Shown: piece after piece, positions 37,000-46,258 of the stretch
How the letters are laid out: each line of letters begins with the position of its first letter
Numbering within the stretch: position 1 is the first letter of the stretch
Assembly (NCBI RefSeq): GCF_007625115.1
Contig: NZ_VMNH01000024.1
Location: 62,001-126,000, forward strand
Direction of reading: 5' to 3'
DNA from: Sedimenticola selenatireducens
Lineage (GTDB): Bacteria > Pseudomonadota > Gammaproteobacteria > Chromatiales > Chromatiaceae
DNA: 64,000 nucleotides
Notes under the pieces: generated by a model
Told to the model about the DNA's origin: nothing
Seen by the model: only the letters and a program-made list of their open reading frames with translations
The model's database searches: none
Translations under genes and position numbers: made by a program

Positions 37000-37887
37000 A
37001 TGCAGATAACTTTCTATGGTGTACGTGGCTCAATACCTTCGCCTGGGCCTGACACTGTACGATATGGCGGTAATACGACATGCATTGATGTCATAACAGA
37101 CAATGGCGATAGGATAATATTGGATGGTGGCACAGGCATAAGACAGCTCGGCCTGGATATGATGAACTCGCTACCACTGCAATGCTCAATCTTCATTACA
37201 CATACCCACTGGGATCATATTCAGGGACTGCCTTTCTTTACCCCCCTGTTTGTACCCGGTAATAAAGTTGATTTTTATGGAGCGTTTGATCCCGTGTATA
37301 TGAAGGATTTACGCACCATACTTGCACAGCAGATGGAATATTGTTATTTCCCAATTCGTGAAAATGAATTAAAAGCGACCCTCAGTTATACCTCTCTCAA
37401 GGAAGGAGATACAATACAAGTCGGTTCAGCCACTGTCACCTCTATTTTATTGAATCATCCCGTACTCAACTTTGGCTATCTGATTGAAGCCGACGGGAAA
37501 CGCTTCTTCTTTACCGGAGACAATGAGACACCGTTGAATATCTATAAGCCCGAAGATGAGGAGTATGACGAATACCAGGAATTGATCATTCAACGAGAGT
37601 CTCATATCATTGATTTTATTCGGGGAGTGAACTGTATTGTTATTGATGCGCAATATACAAAAGAGGAGTATTTTGCGAATAAAGTAGGATGGGGCCACGG
37701 CTATTTTGAAAGCAGTATCAATTTTGCCGAAAAAGCCGAGATACCCCTGGTTCATATCACCCATCATGATCCCACTCGTACAGATGACCAACTGGACGCC
37801 ATTTTTAAACAACTCACGCGTCAAGGCAGCATTCCAACAGGTATGCAAGTAACCCCCGCCACAGAGAAGGTAACTATCCATCTCTAG
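37000..37887 (+). CDS. PhnP-like metallo-beta-lactamase fold hydrolase
   Basis: 295 residues: MBL fold beginning with GVRGSIPSPGPDTVRYGGN and the metal site THTHWDHIQGLPFF (HxHxDH), with further ligands in NHPVLNFGY, FFTGDNE and THHDPTR. The PhnP/cyclic-phosphodiesterase subgroup hydrolyses phosphodiesters; some members cleave cyclic nucleotides. The gene starts 16 bp after the HDOD gene, so it may remove a messenger produced by, or sensed in, this pathway. Activity and substrate are inferred. Confidence 0.9.
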   Translation: MQITFYGVRGSIPSPGPDTVRYGGNTTCIDVITDNGDRIILDGGTGIRQLGLDMMNSLPLQCSIFITHTHWDHIQGLPFFTPLFVPGNKVDFYGAFDPVYMKDLRTILAQQMEYCYFPIRENELKATLSYTSLKEGDTIQVGSATVTSILLNHPVLNFGYLIEADGKRFFFTGDNETPLNIYKPEDEEYDEYQELIIQRESHIIDFIRGVNCIVIDAQYTKEEYFANKVGWGHGYFESSINFAEKAEIPLVHITHHDPTRTDDQLDAIFKQLTRQGSIPTGMQVTPATEKVTIHL

Positions 37888-37893
37888 CTGTCT

Positions 37894-38011
37894 CCTGCTT
37901 CGCAAAGCAGGTGGTGTCATACGCTGATTTCTATGGGGGATCGAAGTCAAGTTTGTTCATGAACACGGGATCGTTAATACGGCTATATCCGTCAAATTTG
38001 ACTGCGACCCC
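37894..38011. repeat. inverted-repeat element between convergent genes
   Basis: A small hairpin CCTGCTT/AAGCAGG (37894-37911) is followed by a long imperfect inverted repeat. The left arm begins GGGGGATCGAAGTCAAG (37935-37955), and the right arm CAAATTTGACTGCGACCCC (37993-38011) pairs with it apart from a few mismatches. Between them lie GTTCATGAAC and ACGG/CCGT. It resembles REP or small palindromic elements seen between genes and may also end the transcripts that converge here (MBL and dsbB). Confidence 0.65.
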
Positions 38012-38022
38012 TCAGCCCTGAC

Positions 38023-38553
38023 TCAGCTTCTAAAGAGCAGGCGTCTTTTAACAAACAGCTCAGAAAACAGCAGTGCTATTAACACAACAAGATAGACGGT
38101 ATAGACACCTATCATGGTTTGCGGCATGGTGTAGCCGAAGAATTGCCACTGAATCTCATCACAAAATCCAGTGGGCTGAAAAAGCCAGGGAAACCATTCA
38201 TCCAATTTTGCCCAAGCAGGATAACTGGCCGCAAAATCACAGGTATTGGATGGCGATGGAAACAGTTGAATGCCGGTGTGTTTCAAGGCAAGAAACAACC
38301 CCCAACTGGCACTGGCGCCCCATAGCAACATGGCAAACCAACGCAGCAGTATTGACGCCGGATAAAGTGCAGCAATCAGACCCGCAATGACAATACCAAA
38401 AACCGCGGTGCGCTCGTAGACACACAGCACACAGGGGTCCAACTTCATCTGGTACTGAAAAAAAAGCGCAGCGAACTCAAGCATTAATGCGGTCGATGCC
38501 AGTAGTATCCAAGGTGTCCGTGTTACAGCAATGCGTTTCAGATAATTAAACAT
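38023..38553 (-). CDS. dsbB: disulfide bond formation protein DsbB
   Basis: 176 residues, four hydrophobic helices. The CVLC pair (Cys 41 and 44) and the second pair of Cys residues (NTCDFA, GFCDE) match DsbB, which passes electrons from DsbA to the quinone pool. E. coli DsbB has the same length. Inner membrane. Monocistronic, as far as can be seen. Confidence 0.95.
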   Translation of the reverse strand: MFNYLKRIAVTRTPWILLASTALMLEFAALFFQYQMKLDPCVLCVYERTAVFGIVIAGLIAALYPASILLRWFAMLLWGASASWGLFLALKHTGIQLFPSPSNTCDFAASYPAWAKLDEWFPWLFQPTGFCDEIQWQFFGYTMPQTMIGVYTVYLVVLIALLFSELFVKRRLLFRS

Positions 38554-38664
38554 GGATGAGTAATAAACTTGTTAAAGTGATTAATACGAATCAAAACACA
38601 GTAATTGATTATTTTTCCGATAGGCAGCTATCCTAACATAACAAGGGTTTGAGCGACGGCCTAA

Positions 38665-40209
38665 TCAACCAAAAGTTATACCTTGAGCCAAGGGGATATC
38701 ATTCCCATAATTTATGGTATTCGTCGTACGGCGCATATAGTTTTTCCAAGCATCGCTACCCGACTCTCGTCCTCCGCCCGTCTCCTTCTCTCCTCCAAAT
38801 GCCCCACCAATTTCCGCACCTGAAGTACCAATATTCACATTGGCCAATCCGCAATCAGATCCGACAACAGAGAGGAACAGCTCGGCTTCCTGAAGGTCTG
38901 TTGTAAATATTGCCGAGGAGAGGCCCTGAGGAACTCCATTGTGAATGCTGATCGCCTGACTGAAGTCCTGATAACGGATGACATAAAGAATCGGGGCAAA
39001 TGTCTCTCGCTTTATGACAGCCGCTTCTGCATTAATCTCGATTATCGCCGGTGCCACATAAAAGCCACCCTCTTTTCCCTCGATCGTAACCTGCTCTCCT
39101 CCACAGATTAACTTTCCACCTGCCTGCTTAGCCTGCTGCATGGCTATCTGCATGAGTTCAAATGCCTGCTCATCAATAAGCGGCCCGACCAGTTTAGTCG
39201 CATCCATAGGATCACCTATTGGCAGGTGACTATAGGTTGTCACTAATCGCCCCAATAGATCATCAGTAATAGTGTCATGAACAATAAGGCGTCTGAGCGA
39301 GGTGCAGCGCTGACCACAGGTCCCGACAGCAGAAAATACAATAGCCCTAAGTGCTAATTCCTTATCAGCGGAGGGTGTAACGATCATCCCATTATTGCCC
39401 CCCAGTTCTAGGAGTGAGCGTCCTAGTCTCGAACCTACGGCCTGTGCAACCTTTTTACCCATAACTACTGAGCCAGTAGCCGATACCAAGGGTATGCGTG
39501 TATCGTGCGTAAGTTGAGCCCCAACAACATGATCACCCACAACCACTTGGGAAAGTGCCTGTGGCATTTCTGGAAATTCCTTCAAGGTTTGATCAATAAT
39601 GCTTTGGCAGGCCAATGCACAAAGTGGCGTCTTCTCTGAAGGCTTCCAAATCACGCTATCACCACAGACAATTGCCAGCATAGCGTTCCATGCCCAGACG
39701 GCCATCGGAAAATTGAAGGCACTGATCACTGCAACAGGTCCGAGTGGAAGCCACTGCTCCATCATTCTATGATCAGGTCGTTCGCTCACTATGGTCAAAC
39801 CGTGTAGTTGGCGCGATAGACCCACGGCAAAATCACAAATATCAATCACCTCTTGAACTTCGCCGAGCGACTCTTGGAGGATTTTTCCACATTCCAGTGT
39901 AATAAGTTCAGCGAGCAACTGTTTTTGCTTTCTGAAACGGTTTCCCAGTTCTCGAATAAATTCACCCCGTTTAGGTGCTGGAATGGTGCGAAGTACCAGA
40001 AAGGCCTCCCTGGCATGCGCAATAGCCTGCTCAACCTGTACCTCAGATGCCATTTTTAGCTGGCCTATCACTGATCCATCAATCGGGCTGCGAACCGTCA
40101 AAGGATCGCCATCACCTTCGTGTCGGTTGTTGCTGCCCATGACTGCGGCCATTGTTATAGCGTTTTTGTCAGTATATATGTCCAGCTGATCAATAAGTTG
40201 ATTATTCAT
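38665..40209 (-). CDS. amaB: aldehyde dehydrogenase, ALDH7 type (2-aminoadipate semialdehyde dehydrogenase)
   Basis: 514 residues from ATG 40209 (RBS AGGTG), with another possible ATG at 40224. It has the aldehyde dehydrogenase catalytic Glu (ELGGNNGMIV) and Cys (GTCGQRCTSLRRL) and the ALDH7 traits PLGPVAVISAFNFPMAVWAW and NIGTSGAEIGGAFGGEKETG. ALDH7A1/AmaB oxidises 2-aminoadipate 6-semialdehyde (from piperideine-6-carboxylate) to 2-aminoadipate in lysine breakdown. It follows the saccharopine-dehydrogenase-family gene, which could make that substrate. Assignment by family and neighbour. Confidence 0.88.
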   Translation of the reverse strand: MNNQLIDQLDIYTDKNAITMAAVMGSNNRHEGDGDPLTVRSPIDGSVIGQLKMASEVQVEQAIAHAREAFLVLRTIPAPKRGEFIRELGNRFRKQKQLLAELITLECGKILQESLGEVQEVIDICDFAVGLSRQLHGLTIVSERPDHRMMEQWLPLGPVAVISAFNFPMAVWAWNAMLAIVCGDSVIWKPSEKTPLCALACQSIIDQTLKEFPEMPQALSQVVVGDHVVGAQLTHDTRIPLVSATGSVVMGKKVAQAVGSRLGRSLLELGGNNGMIVTPSADKELALRAIVFSAVGTCGQRCTSLRRLIVHDTITDDLLGRLVTTYSHLPIGDPMDATKLVGPLIDEQAFELMQIAMQQAKQAGGKLICGGEQVTIEGKEGGFYVAPAIIEINAEAAVIKRETFAPILYVIRYQDFSQAISIHNGVPQGLSSAIFTTDLQEAELFLSVVGSDCGLANVNIGTSGAEIGGAFGGEKETGGGRESGSDAWKNYMRRTTNTINYGNDIPLAQGITFG

Positions 40210-40230
40210 TGCACCTAATCTCATCAAAAG

Positions 40231-41331
40231 TCAGGATCGATGTTGTTGCTCTGTTTTGTAGCATTGGGAAAACCGGTTGGCCATAAAGTCATCAAAACAG
40301 ACTTGCTCTTGTTTGATATAACCCCGCTCGGGCAGTTTCTTCTCAAAATAGAGATCCAATAGGGTGCAGAGACTGGATGCGGTTGTTTTCTGAATGGCAC
40401 CCCAATGTTCGCCCTCTACATCACCGTGATATACCTTTCTGCTGTCTGTTATCTGCATGAATTTACCATCAATAATACCGGTTGCAGTTACAAGTATCAG
40501 TACTACGTCCTGCCGCGTCACTGCCAATGCCTTTTCAAAGATCTGTTTTAGCAATTCCCGCTGCTCACCCAGCTTTAGATCGTTTATGAGGAAGTTCATC
40601 AGATATTGATGACCTTTATAGCGGATGGTCTTGTAGGTAAGATCTGAAACATTACCCTGCAGGGTCTCATAGAGCGTCCCCAACCCGCCGGACGTATTAA
40701 AGGCCTCATAGGAGACACCATCCAGTGAAAAAGTCTCCAGCCCTTCAAGTGGCGTCAGTTCGACATACTGTCCTGCACGAATGGCGTGACACGGGTTGCA
40801 ATATTCATTGATTAACCCTTGCGTTGACCAAGTCAGATTATACATAAGGTTGTTGGTTGGAAATTCTGGAAGCGCGCCAACGCGTAGCTTCAAATGATCG
40901 AGTTGATCAAATTGTTGCGCCATATGGAAGCCCAAGATACCGATAAACCCGGGGGCCAACCCACATTGCGGAACAAATATCTGTCCAGGCACAGCCTGTC
41001 CAGCGATCTGCTTTATACGCTGTGTAGTCGCAATATCTTCGGTCAGATCAAAATAACTGATTCCTGCTTTTGCTGCCGCTTCAGCAATGAGTGGATTCAC
41101 ATCATAACCACAAGCCGAGATAACGGCCTCGCAATCCTTGATGTATAACAGGAGGGCATCTACGTCAGTAACGGTTAATTCTGACTTTGAGATTGTTTTC
41201 GCCAAATTTGCCGAATCAAGGACATGCCGACTCTGGTCAGCGATACAAATAGTATAATCGCCGCTGTTATGTAACAGCTTGGCAATAGATGCACCAATTC
41301 TACCTGCGCCAATAATGGCTACCCTACGCAT
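40231..41331 (-). CDS. saccharopine dehydrogenase family protein, probable lysine 6-dehydrogenase
   Basis: 366 residues with an N-terminal NAD(P) Rossmann motif (AIIGAGRIGASIAKLL), then the saccharopine dehydrogenase fold (YFDLTEDIATTQRI and PQCGLAPGFIGILGFHMA). Two subfamilies are possible: saccharopine reductase, or lysine 6-dehydrogenase, which makes piperideine-6-carboxylate directly from lysine (known from Geobacillus). The single-domain length and the ALDH7 gene right after it favour the second. There is no lysine-ketoglutarate reductase gene nearby. Specificity is inferred. Confidence 0.8.
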   Translation of the reverse strand: MRRVAIIGAGRIGASIAKLLHNSGDYTICIADQSRHVLDSANLAKTISKSELTVTDVDALLLYIKDCEAVISACGYDVNPLIAEAAAKAGISYFDLTEDIATTQRIKQIAGQAVPGQIFVPQCGLAPGFIGILGFHMAQQFDQLDHLKLRVGALPEFPTNNLMYNLTWSTQGLINEYCNPCHAIRAGQYVELTPLEGLETFSLDGVSYEAFNTSGGLGTLYETLQGNVSDLTYKTIRYKGHQYLMNFLINDLKLGEQRELLKQIFEKALAVTRQDVVLILVTATGIIDGKFMQITDSRKVYHGDVEGEHWGAIQKTTASSLCTLLDLYFEKKLPERGYIKQEQVCFDDFMANRFSQCYKTEQQHRS

Positions 41332-41697
41332 CTCGCCTCCAGTCTCTTTGAATGATTTTCCATTCTGAGGATGTGATATTATTGATCCGCTCTAACCTGA
41401 AGCTTAGCACTCCTGCATCGTTTAGTTTGTTGGTAATTTTTCATCTGACGATCAACACAATAAATCAAACGGGGTAGGCACTTGGCTCCTCTGACCACGC
41501 GATGTTGTAGTGTTACCCATCATAATAGCCATGGCTAATTTCAGCTTAGGGGCATAGGGCGCCCTATGGGCGCCGTCGGCGGGCACGGCCCGCCCTATGG
41601 TGAGTTGCCAATGAAGAGTCCACCACATAGTGTAGAAGGAGGTGCAAACTACCCAGGCCGCTTAATCAATCTACACTTTACTATTAGTCAAGATCCT
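41332..41697. other. intergenic region upstream of cobQ
   Basis: 366 bp holding the promoter of the saccharopine-type gene (minus), that of cobQ (plus) and a GC-rich palindromic repeat at 41553-41600. I looked for a cobalamin riboswitch (conserved boxes before cobQ) and saw none. Confidence 0.5.
41553..41600. repeat. GC-rich REP-like palindromic repeat
   Basis: A perfect 16-bp palindrome CATAGGGCGCCCTATG (41553-41568), then a stem GGCGGGC/GCCCGCC with a 3-nt loop (41578-41594). The octamer CCCTATGG occurs twice, 31 bp apart. Typical of REP/BIME-like repeats between genes. It lies in the frame of a false N-terminal extension of cobQ. Confidence 0.7.
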
Positions 41698-43173
41698 ATG
41701 AATCCATGTAAAACACTGATGGTGCAAGGCACTACCTCCGATGCAGGAAAAAGTACGCTCGTAGCGGCGCTCTGCAGGGTGCTCTATAGAAGGGGATTTT
41801 CTGTTGCCCCATTTAAACCCCAAAACATGGCCCTCAACAGTGCCGTTACCGCAGAAGGCGGGGAGATAGGACGCGCCCAAGCAGTACAAGCCCAGGCCGC
41901 CGGTCTTGCACCACATACCGATATGAATCCCGTGTTGTTAAAGCCCAATACCGACACTGGCTGCCAAGTCATTGTTCATGGACAGCCGACACAAAACAAC
42001 ATGGAAGCCTGGGGGTACCACGAATACAAACCAAGAGTTATGCCAGCCATTTTAGAGTCCCACCAGCGACTCTGTGATCAATATGAATATATCCTTGTCG
42101 AGGGTGCTGGTAGCCCAGCCGAAATCAATCTGCGTGATAACGATGTGGCAAACATGGGGTTTGCAGAAGCGGCAGACTGTCCTGTGTTACTGGTAGCCGA
42201 TATAGATAAGGGCGGTGTATTTGCCCATCTTGTTGGCACGCTGGATCTCCTTTCCACAACGGAAAAAAATCGTACCGTTGGATTTGTCATCAATAAATTT
42301 CGTGGTGATCTAAGCATCCTAAAACCGGGTTTGGACTGGCTTGAAGCACACACGGGTAAACCTGTCCTGGGGGTATTACCCTATCTGCCAGGTTTACACC
42401 TGGAGGCCGAAGACAGCCTCACCAATTCCGATATCAAGCCTACAATTGAAAAACCCTTGCGTGTGGTCATACCCTGGCTGCAGCGTACCAGCAATCATAC
42501 AGACCTTGACCCGCTCGCACTCCATCCGCAGGTTGAGGTGATTTGGGTTGGACCTAACAAGGCCATCCCCCCTGCCGATCTGATTGTCATTCCCGGCTCG
42601 AAAAGCGTCCGATCAGATCTTGCCTATCTACAACAGAGTGGATGGGCAGAGCACATCAAACAACATCTCCGTTATGGAGGAAAGATTCTGGGAATCTGCG
42701 GTGGATTTCAGATGCTGGGACAACACATCCATGATCCAAAGGGTATTGAAGGTGCCCCCGGCAGTAGCCAGGGGCTGGGGTTATTGGCGATGGACACCAC
42801 GCTTGAGCAAGAGAAACAGCTGCGACTCGTCAATGGAACACTCACATTTGATTGCGCCTCTGTGCAGGGTTATGAAATCCACATGGGCATCAGTCGGGGG
42901 CCTGCACTAGACCGCCCACTGGTTACCTTGGATGATACAACCATTGATGGAGCGCTGAGTAATGACCGGCAGGTAGCCGGAACCTATCTTCACGGCCTGT
43001 TTGAATCACAGCCAGCTTGTAATGCGCTACTCGCTTGGGCCGGGTTGACGAAACCTGATACGCCTGACTATCAGGCATTAAGAGAAGCTGATCTTAACCG
43101 GCTGGCCGACGCAGCCGAAGAACATCTGGACATTACCAAGATCCTGGACATTGCCCATGGTCGCCACTCGTGA
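41698..43173 (+). CDS. cobQ: cobyric acid synthase CobQ
   Basis: Amidates adenosyl-cobyrinic acid a,c-diamide at four positions during B12 synthesis. 491 residues: N-terminal synthetase domain with the P-loop-like [14 protein letters not shown] and C-terminal glutamine amidotransferase domain with catalytic Cys in [12 protein letters not shown] and His in GTYLHGLFE. The start is ATG 41698 ([11 protein letters not shown]), where the family begins; the upstream open frame to 41566 consists of repeat sequence. No other cob gene is next to it. Confidence 0.95.
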   Translation: MNPCKTLMVQGTTSDAGKSTLVAALCRVLYRRGFSVAPFKPQNMALNSAVTAEGGEIGRAQAVQAQAAGLAPHTDMNPVLLKPNTDTGCQVIVHGQPTQNNMEAWGYHEYKPRVMPAILESHQRLCDQYEYILVEGAGSPAEINLRDNDVANMGFAEAADCPVLLVADIDKGGVFAHLVGTLDLLSTTEKNRTVGFVINKFRGDLSILKPGLDWLEAHTGKPVLGVLPYLPGLHLEAEDSLTNSDIKPTIEKPLRVVIPWLQRTSNHTDLDPLALHPQVEVIWVGPNKAIPPADLIVIPGSKSVRSDLAYLQQSGWAEHIKQHLRYGGKILGICGGFQMLGQHIHDPKGIEGAPGSSQGLGLLAMDTTLEQEKQLRLVNGTLTFDCASVQGYEIHMGISRGPALDRPLVTLDDTTIDGALSNDRQVAGTYLHGLFESQPACNALLAWAGLTKPDTPDYQALREADLNRLADAAEEHLDITKILDIAHGRHS

Positions 43174-43201
43174 TGATTTTAGAACCGGCTTGTTATGTGA
43201 C

Positions 43202-45334
43202 TTACTGTTTATTTTTCAGAAAAGGGTTACACAGTTGGAGCTTTGGGAAATCCAGATGCCCGCCTTTTATTAATATCACATCAATATCTTCTGACGGCAA
43301 CGGTGGACAAAGATAAAAGCCTTGCCCATAGTGACAACTAAAGGTCTGTAGGTGCCTTAATTGCTGTTCGTTCTCAACACCTTCAGCAATAACCGACAGG
43401 TCAAAATCTCTCGCCAATCGAACGAGCGAGCTGACTAATCGTTTACCCTTGCCTCCTGTTTCCATATCCTGAACAAACTCTTTATCAATCTTCATTGAAT
43501 TGAAACTGTAGTTTTGCAGATAAGTCAACGAACTATAACCTTTGCCAAAATCATCGGCGCTTAACTGCACCCCCAGTTGCTTGAGTTCTGCCATATTCCT
43601 CTTTGCCGTCTCTTGATCAGTAATGAGCAGCGTCTCGGTAACCTCAAGATGTAACTTCGCGGGGTTGAAAGCAGCACCCTCAAGCATGTCGCGGATTAAA
43701 GGAATTATATTTGAGTGGCTGACCTGACGAGCCGATAAATTGACAGATATGAAAAATTCACTTTCTCCACCATACAGCCTATTCCATTTAACAATCTGCT
43801 CACACGCGTTATAGAGCACCCACTGACCAATATGATGAATGATGCCAGAACCCTCTGCGATTCCGATAAAGTCATCTGGGGGTATATTACCCAGCTCGGG
43901 GTGTTTCCAGCGGAGCAGTGCCTCAAATCCCTCGATCGTCATGGATTGAAGATTGACGATGGGCTGGTAATATATTTCCAGCTCATTACGGGTTAACACG
44001 GTATTCAGATCATGTTCGATCCTTGTGGTCTTTTCAACCCGTGCGTGCATCTCCGGCTCAAAGATATCTACTCGCCCCTTACCCAGTGCTTTCGCCCGGT
44101 ACATGGCAATGTCCGCATCCCGTAGTATCGCTTCCGAATCGTTATATTTGGCGTGACCGTAGCAAATACCAATGCTGGCATCAATCTGGAGTTGATATCC
44201 ACCCACATCAAAGGGCACCTTTACGGCATCCAATATGCGATTGGCGATCAGAATCACCTCTTCTGGTTTTGAAAAATCATCAATCAGAAAGGTAAATTCA
44301 TCCCCTCCCATCCTGGCCACCGTATCTGTTGGCCGAAGAATGGCTCTAAATCGACCAGACATCTCTTTGAGTAATTCATCGCCAATAGAGTGTCCATAAC
44401 TGTCATTAAGATTTTTAAACCGGTCCAAATCGACGAAGCAGACGGCATAGAGATGCGCTTTATCTCTTTTCTGTTTGGCAAGCGCGACACGCAGGCGATC
44501 AATAAAAAGAAATCGATTGGGAAGTTCTGTTAGCGAGTCATAGAGGGCACTGTGTTCGAGTTTTCCGAGCAGACCTATTCGCTCAGACTGTCTATGGGAG
44601 GCATACACACCAAAACCGAGTAGACCCACTACGCCAAATAGCCAGACAGCACTGTGTGTTATAACCATAGACTGGATTGTTGCAGCAGAGGCTTCAAGAT
44701 AGGGCGTCATCGGTATCGAAACACTCACACCACCACGTAAGTCTCCCTCCTTAAAGCCTAGAATAGCATGGCATTTTTCACAACCTTGCGTCATATACAT
44801 CGGTTTCATATAGCGCATGAACGGTTGGCCATCAATTGTGGCCTGTTCCATTATCTCGATGCGATTTTCCATTTCAAAAATCTCAAGCGCATACCTTTCC
44901 CATTCATCCGCTTTATTGATCGGATTCAGAGTTATCTTGCCGGTAATTTTGCCCTTGATACCGTAACTGTCCTCAAATTCAGAAGTCATTTGACGGAGCA
45001 TATAGGCCGGGTTCATCAGAGTGAGTTGAATGCCTTCAGTGGTAACAATATCTCTATCTTTCAGGTGTGCTAAGTAGGGGTTTGGAGGGGTTCGTTCATC
45101 GGGCCTGACGTAGACACCACCGTGCTTGCTGGCCCAATGACGAAACGCCTGATCCTTATTCCAATTGGATCTGGCTTCACTGATGGCCAGTTTCTCAGTC
45201 TCGCTTTTCAGATTGCTAATGTTCCAGTTCAGCGAATAGCCAACCAAGACTGTCCAAATAAGGAAACCCATCAGGATCCATCGTCCAATGGGTTCTCTGA
45301 CGAATGCACTGATCTGTTGGTCAAGTGATTTCAC
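43202..45334 (-). CDS. c-haem sensor GGDEF-EAL protein (cyclic di-GMP turnover)
   Basis: 710 residues: membrane helix about 17-35, a periplasmic Tll0287-like (DUF3365) domain with a CEKCH haem-c attachment motif, a second helix about 227-246, a GGDEF domain with an intact GGDEF active site and an EAL domain with intact EALLRWKHPE. Both catalytic sites look complete, so it could make and break cyclic di-GMP, with redox or gas sensing by the periplasmic haem. It is convergent with cobQ and 145 bp from pdxJ. Confidence 0.92.
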   Translation of the reverse strand: MKSLDQQISAFVREPIGRWILMGFLIWTVLVGYSLNWNISNLKSETEKLAISEARSNWNKDQAFRHWASKHGGVYVRPDERTPPNPYLAHLKDRDIVTTEGIQLTLMNPAYMLRQMTSEFEDSYGIKGKITGKITLNPINKADEWERYALEIFEMENRIEIMEQATIDGQPFMRYMKPMYMTQGCEKCHAILGFKEGDLRGGVSVSIPMTPYLEASAATIQSMVITHSAVWLFGVVGLLGFGVYASHRQSERIGLLGKLEHSALYDSLTELPNRFLFIDRLRVALAKQKRDKAHLYAVCFVDLDRFKNLNDSYGHSIGDELLKEMSGRFRAILRPTDTVARMGGDEFTFLIDDFSKPEEVILIANRILDAVKVPFDVGGYQLQIDASIGICYGHAKYNDSEAILRDADIAMYRAKALGKGRVDIFEPEMHARVEKTTRIEHDLNTVLTRNELEIYYQPIVNLQSMTIEGFEALLRWKHPELGNIPPDDFIGIAEGSGIIHHIGQWVLYNACEQIVKWNRLYGGESEFFISVNLSARQVSHSNIIPLIRDMLEGAAFNPAKLHLEVTETLLITDQETAKRNMAELKQLGVQLSADDFGKGYSSLTYLQNYSFNSMKIDKEFVQDMETGGKGKRLVSSLVRLARDFDLSVIAEGVENEQQLRHLQTFSCHYGQGFYLCPPLPSEDIDVILIKGGHLDFPKLQLCNPFLKNKQ

Positions 45335-45479
45335 TCTAACATCAAGAGCCAGGTATCAAGCTCATCCTCCCTTGTCCTTTCCCGAGTACCTTCCATGATA
45401 TATCGATGGTCTCTACTTGAATTTAATAACAGACACCCGAATAGTGAGCACCCAGTATGATGCGGATTGACACTCTGCT

Positions 45480-46229
45480 TTATTCAGTGATCCTTTCAGC
45501 GGATACAATTAAACGCTTCATCTCTTTTACTGCCTCTGACAACCCTGTTATTACTGCCCGGGAAATAATCGAGTGTCCGATATTCAACTCTTTTATCATG
45601 GGTATGGCAGCAATGGGCATAATGTTGTGATAATCGATCCCGTGACCGGCATTGATTTGTAGCCCGATATTCGAGCCAAATTCCACCGCCTGCTGAATCT
45701 TAATCAATGCGCTTTCACGTTGTTGGCTACTCTTGGCATCGGCATAGTGACCTGTGTGGATCTCTACAGCCGGTACCGCAATATCACAACATGCTTCCAA
45801 CTGCTTTTCGTCGGCATCAATAAACAGTGATACCTTAATACCGGCCTCTTTAAGTTCCGCACAAAAATCACGCAGATACGCTTTATTACCGACGACATCC
45901 AACCCACCTTCAGTGGTCAATTCTTCGCGGCGCTCTGGCACAATACAACAATCGGAAGGCGATACCCGCTTGGCAATCGATAGCATCTCAGGAGTTGCCG
46001 CCATTTCCAGATTCATGCGTGTCTGGAGGATATCAATCAGCATATCCACATCCCTATCCTGTATATGCCGTCTATCTTCCCGAAGATGAATGGTAATCAG
46101 GTCAGCCCCCGCCTGCTCAGCAATCAAAGCGGCTTGTATAGGTTCCGGATAGCGCGTTCCCCGTTGCTGTCTCAGTGTGGCAATATGGTCAATGTTGACA
46201 CCAAGTAATTTCTGATTGCTTGTATTCAT
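45480..46229 (-). CDS. pdxJ: pyridoxine 5'-phosphate synthase PdxJ
   Basis: 249 residues from ATG 46229, close to the usual 243-250. Motifs [17 protein letters not shown] at the N-terminus, [10 protein letters not shown] and the end [17 protein letters not shown]. It condenses 1-deoxyxylulose 5-phosphate with aminoacetone phosphate to make vitamin B6. ATG 46259, overlapping the recO stop (TGATG), is a possible alternative start, giving 259 residues. Last gene of lepA-lepB-DUF4845-rnc-era-recO-pdxJ; acpS does not follow as it does in E. coli. Confidence 0.95.
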   Translation of the reverse strand: MNTSNQKLLGVNIDHIATLRQQRGTRYPEPIQAALIAEQAGADLITIHLREDRRHIQDRDVDMLIDILQTRMNLEMAATPEMLSIAKRVSPSDCCIVPERREELTTEGGLDVVGNKAYLRDFCAELKEAGIKVSLFIDADEKQLEACCDIAVPAVEIHTGHYADAKSSQQRESALIKIQQAVEFGSNIGLQINAGHGIDYHNIMPIAAIPMIKELNIGHSIISRAVITGLSEAVKEMKRLIVSAERITE

Positions 46230-46258
46230 GTTTTTTATCGAGATAGCCCGTGACGCCA

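Noticed and set aside
37894-37911. Rho-independent terminator after the MBL gene
   Set aside because: The hairpin is good, but no T-run follows on either strand, so I list the region as a repeat element instead.
41566-41697. Longer N-terminus of CobQ
   Set aside because: The extra 44 residues come from the palindromic repeat and the family begins at MNPCKTL.
41332-41697. Cobalamin riboswitch before cobQ
   Set aside because: The conserved boxes expected in such a riboswitch are not seen.
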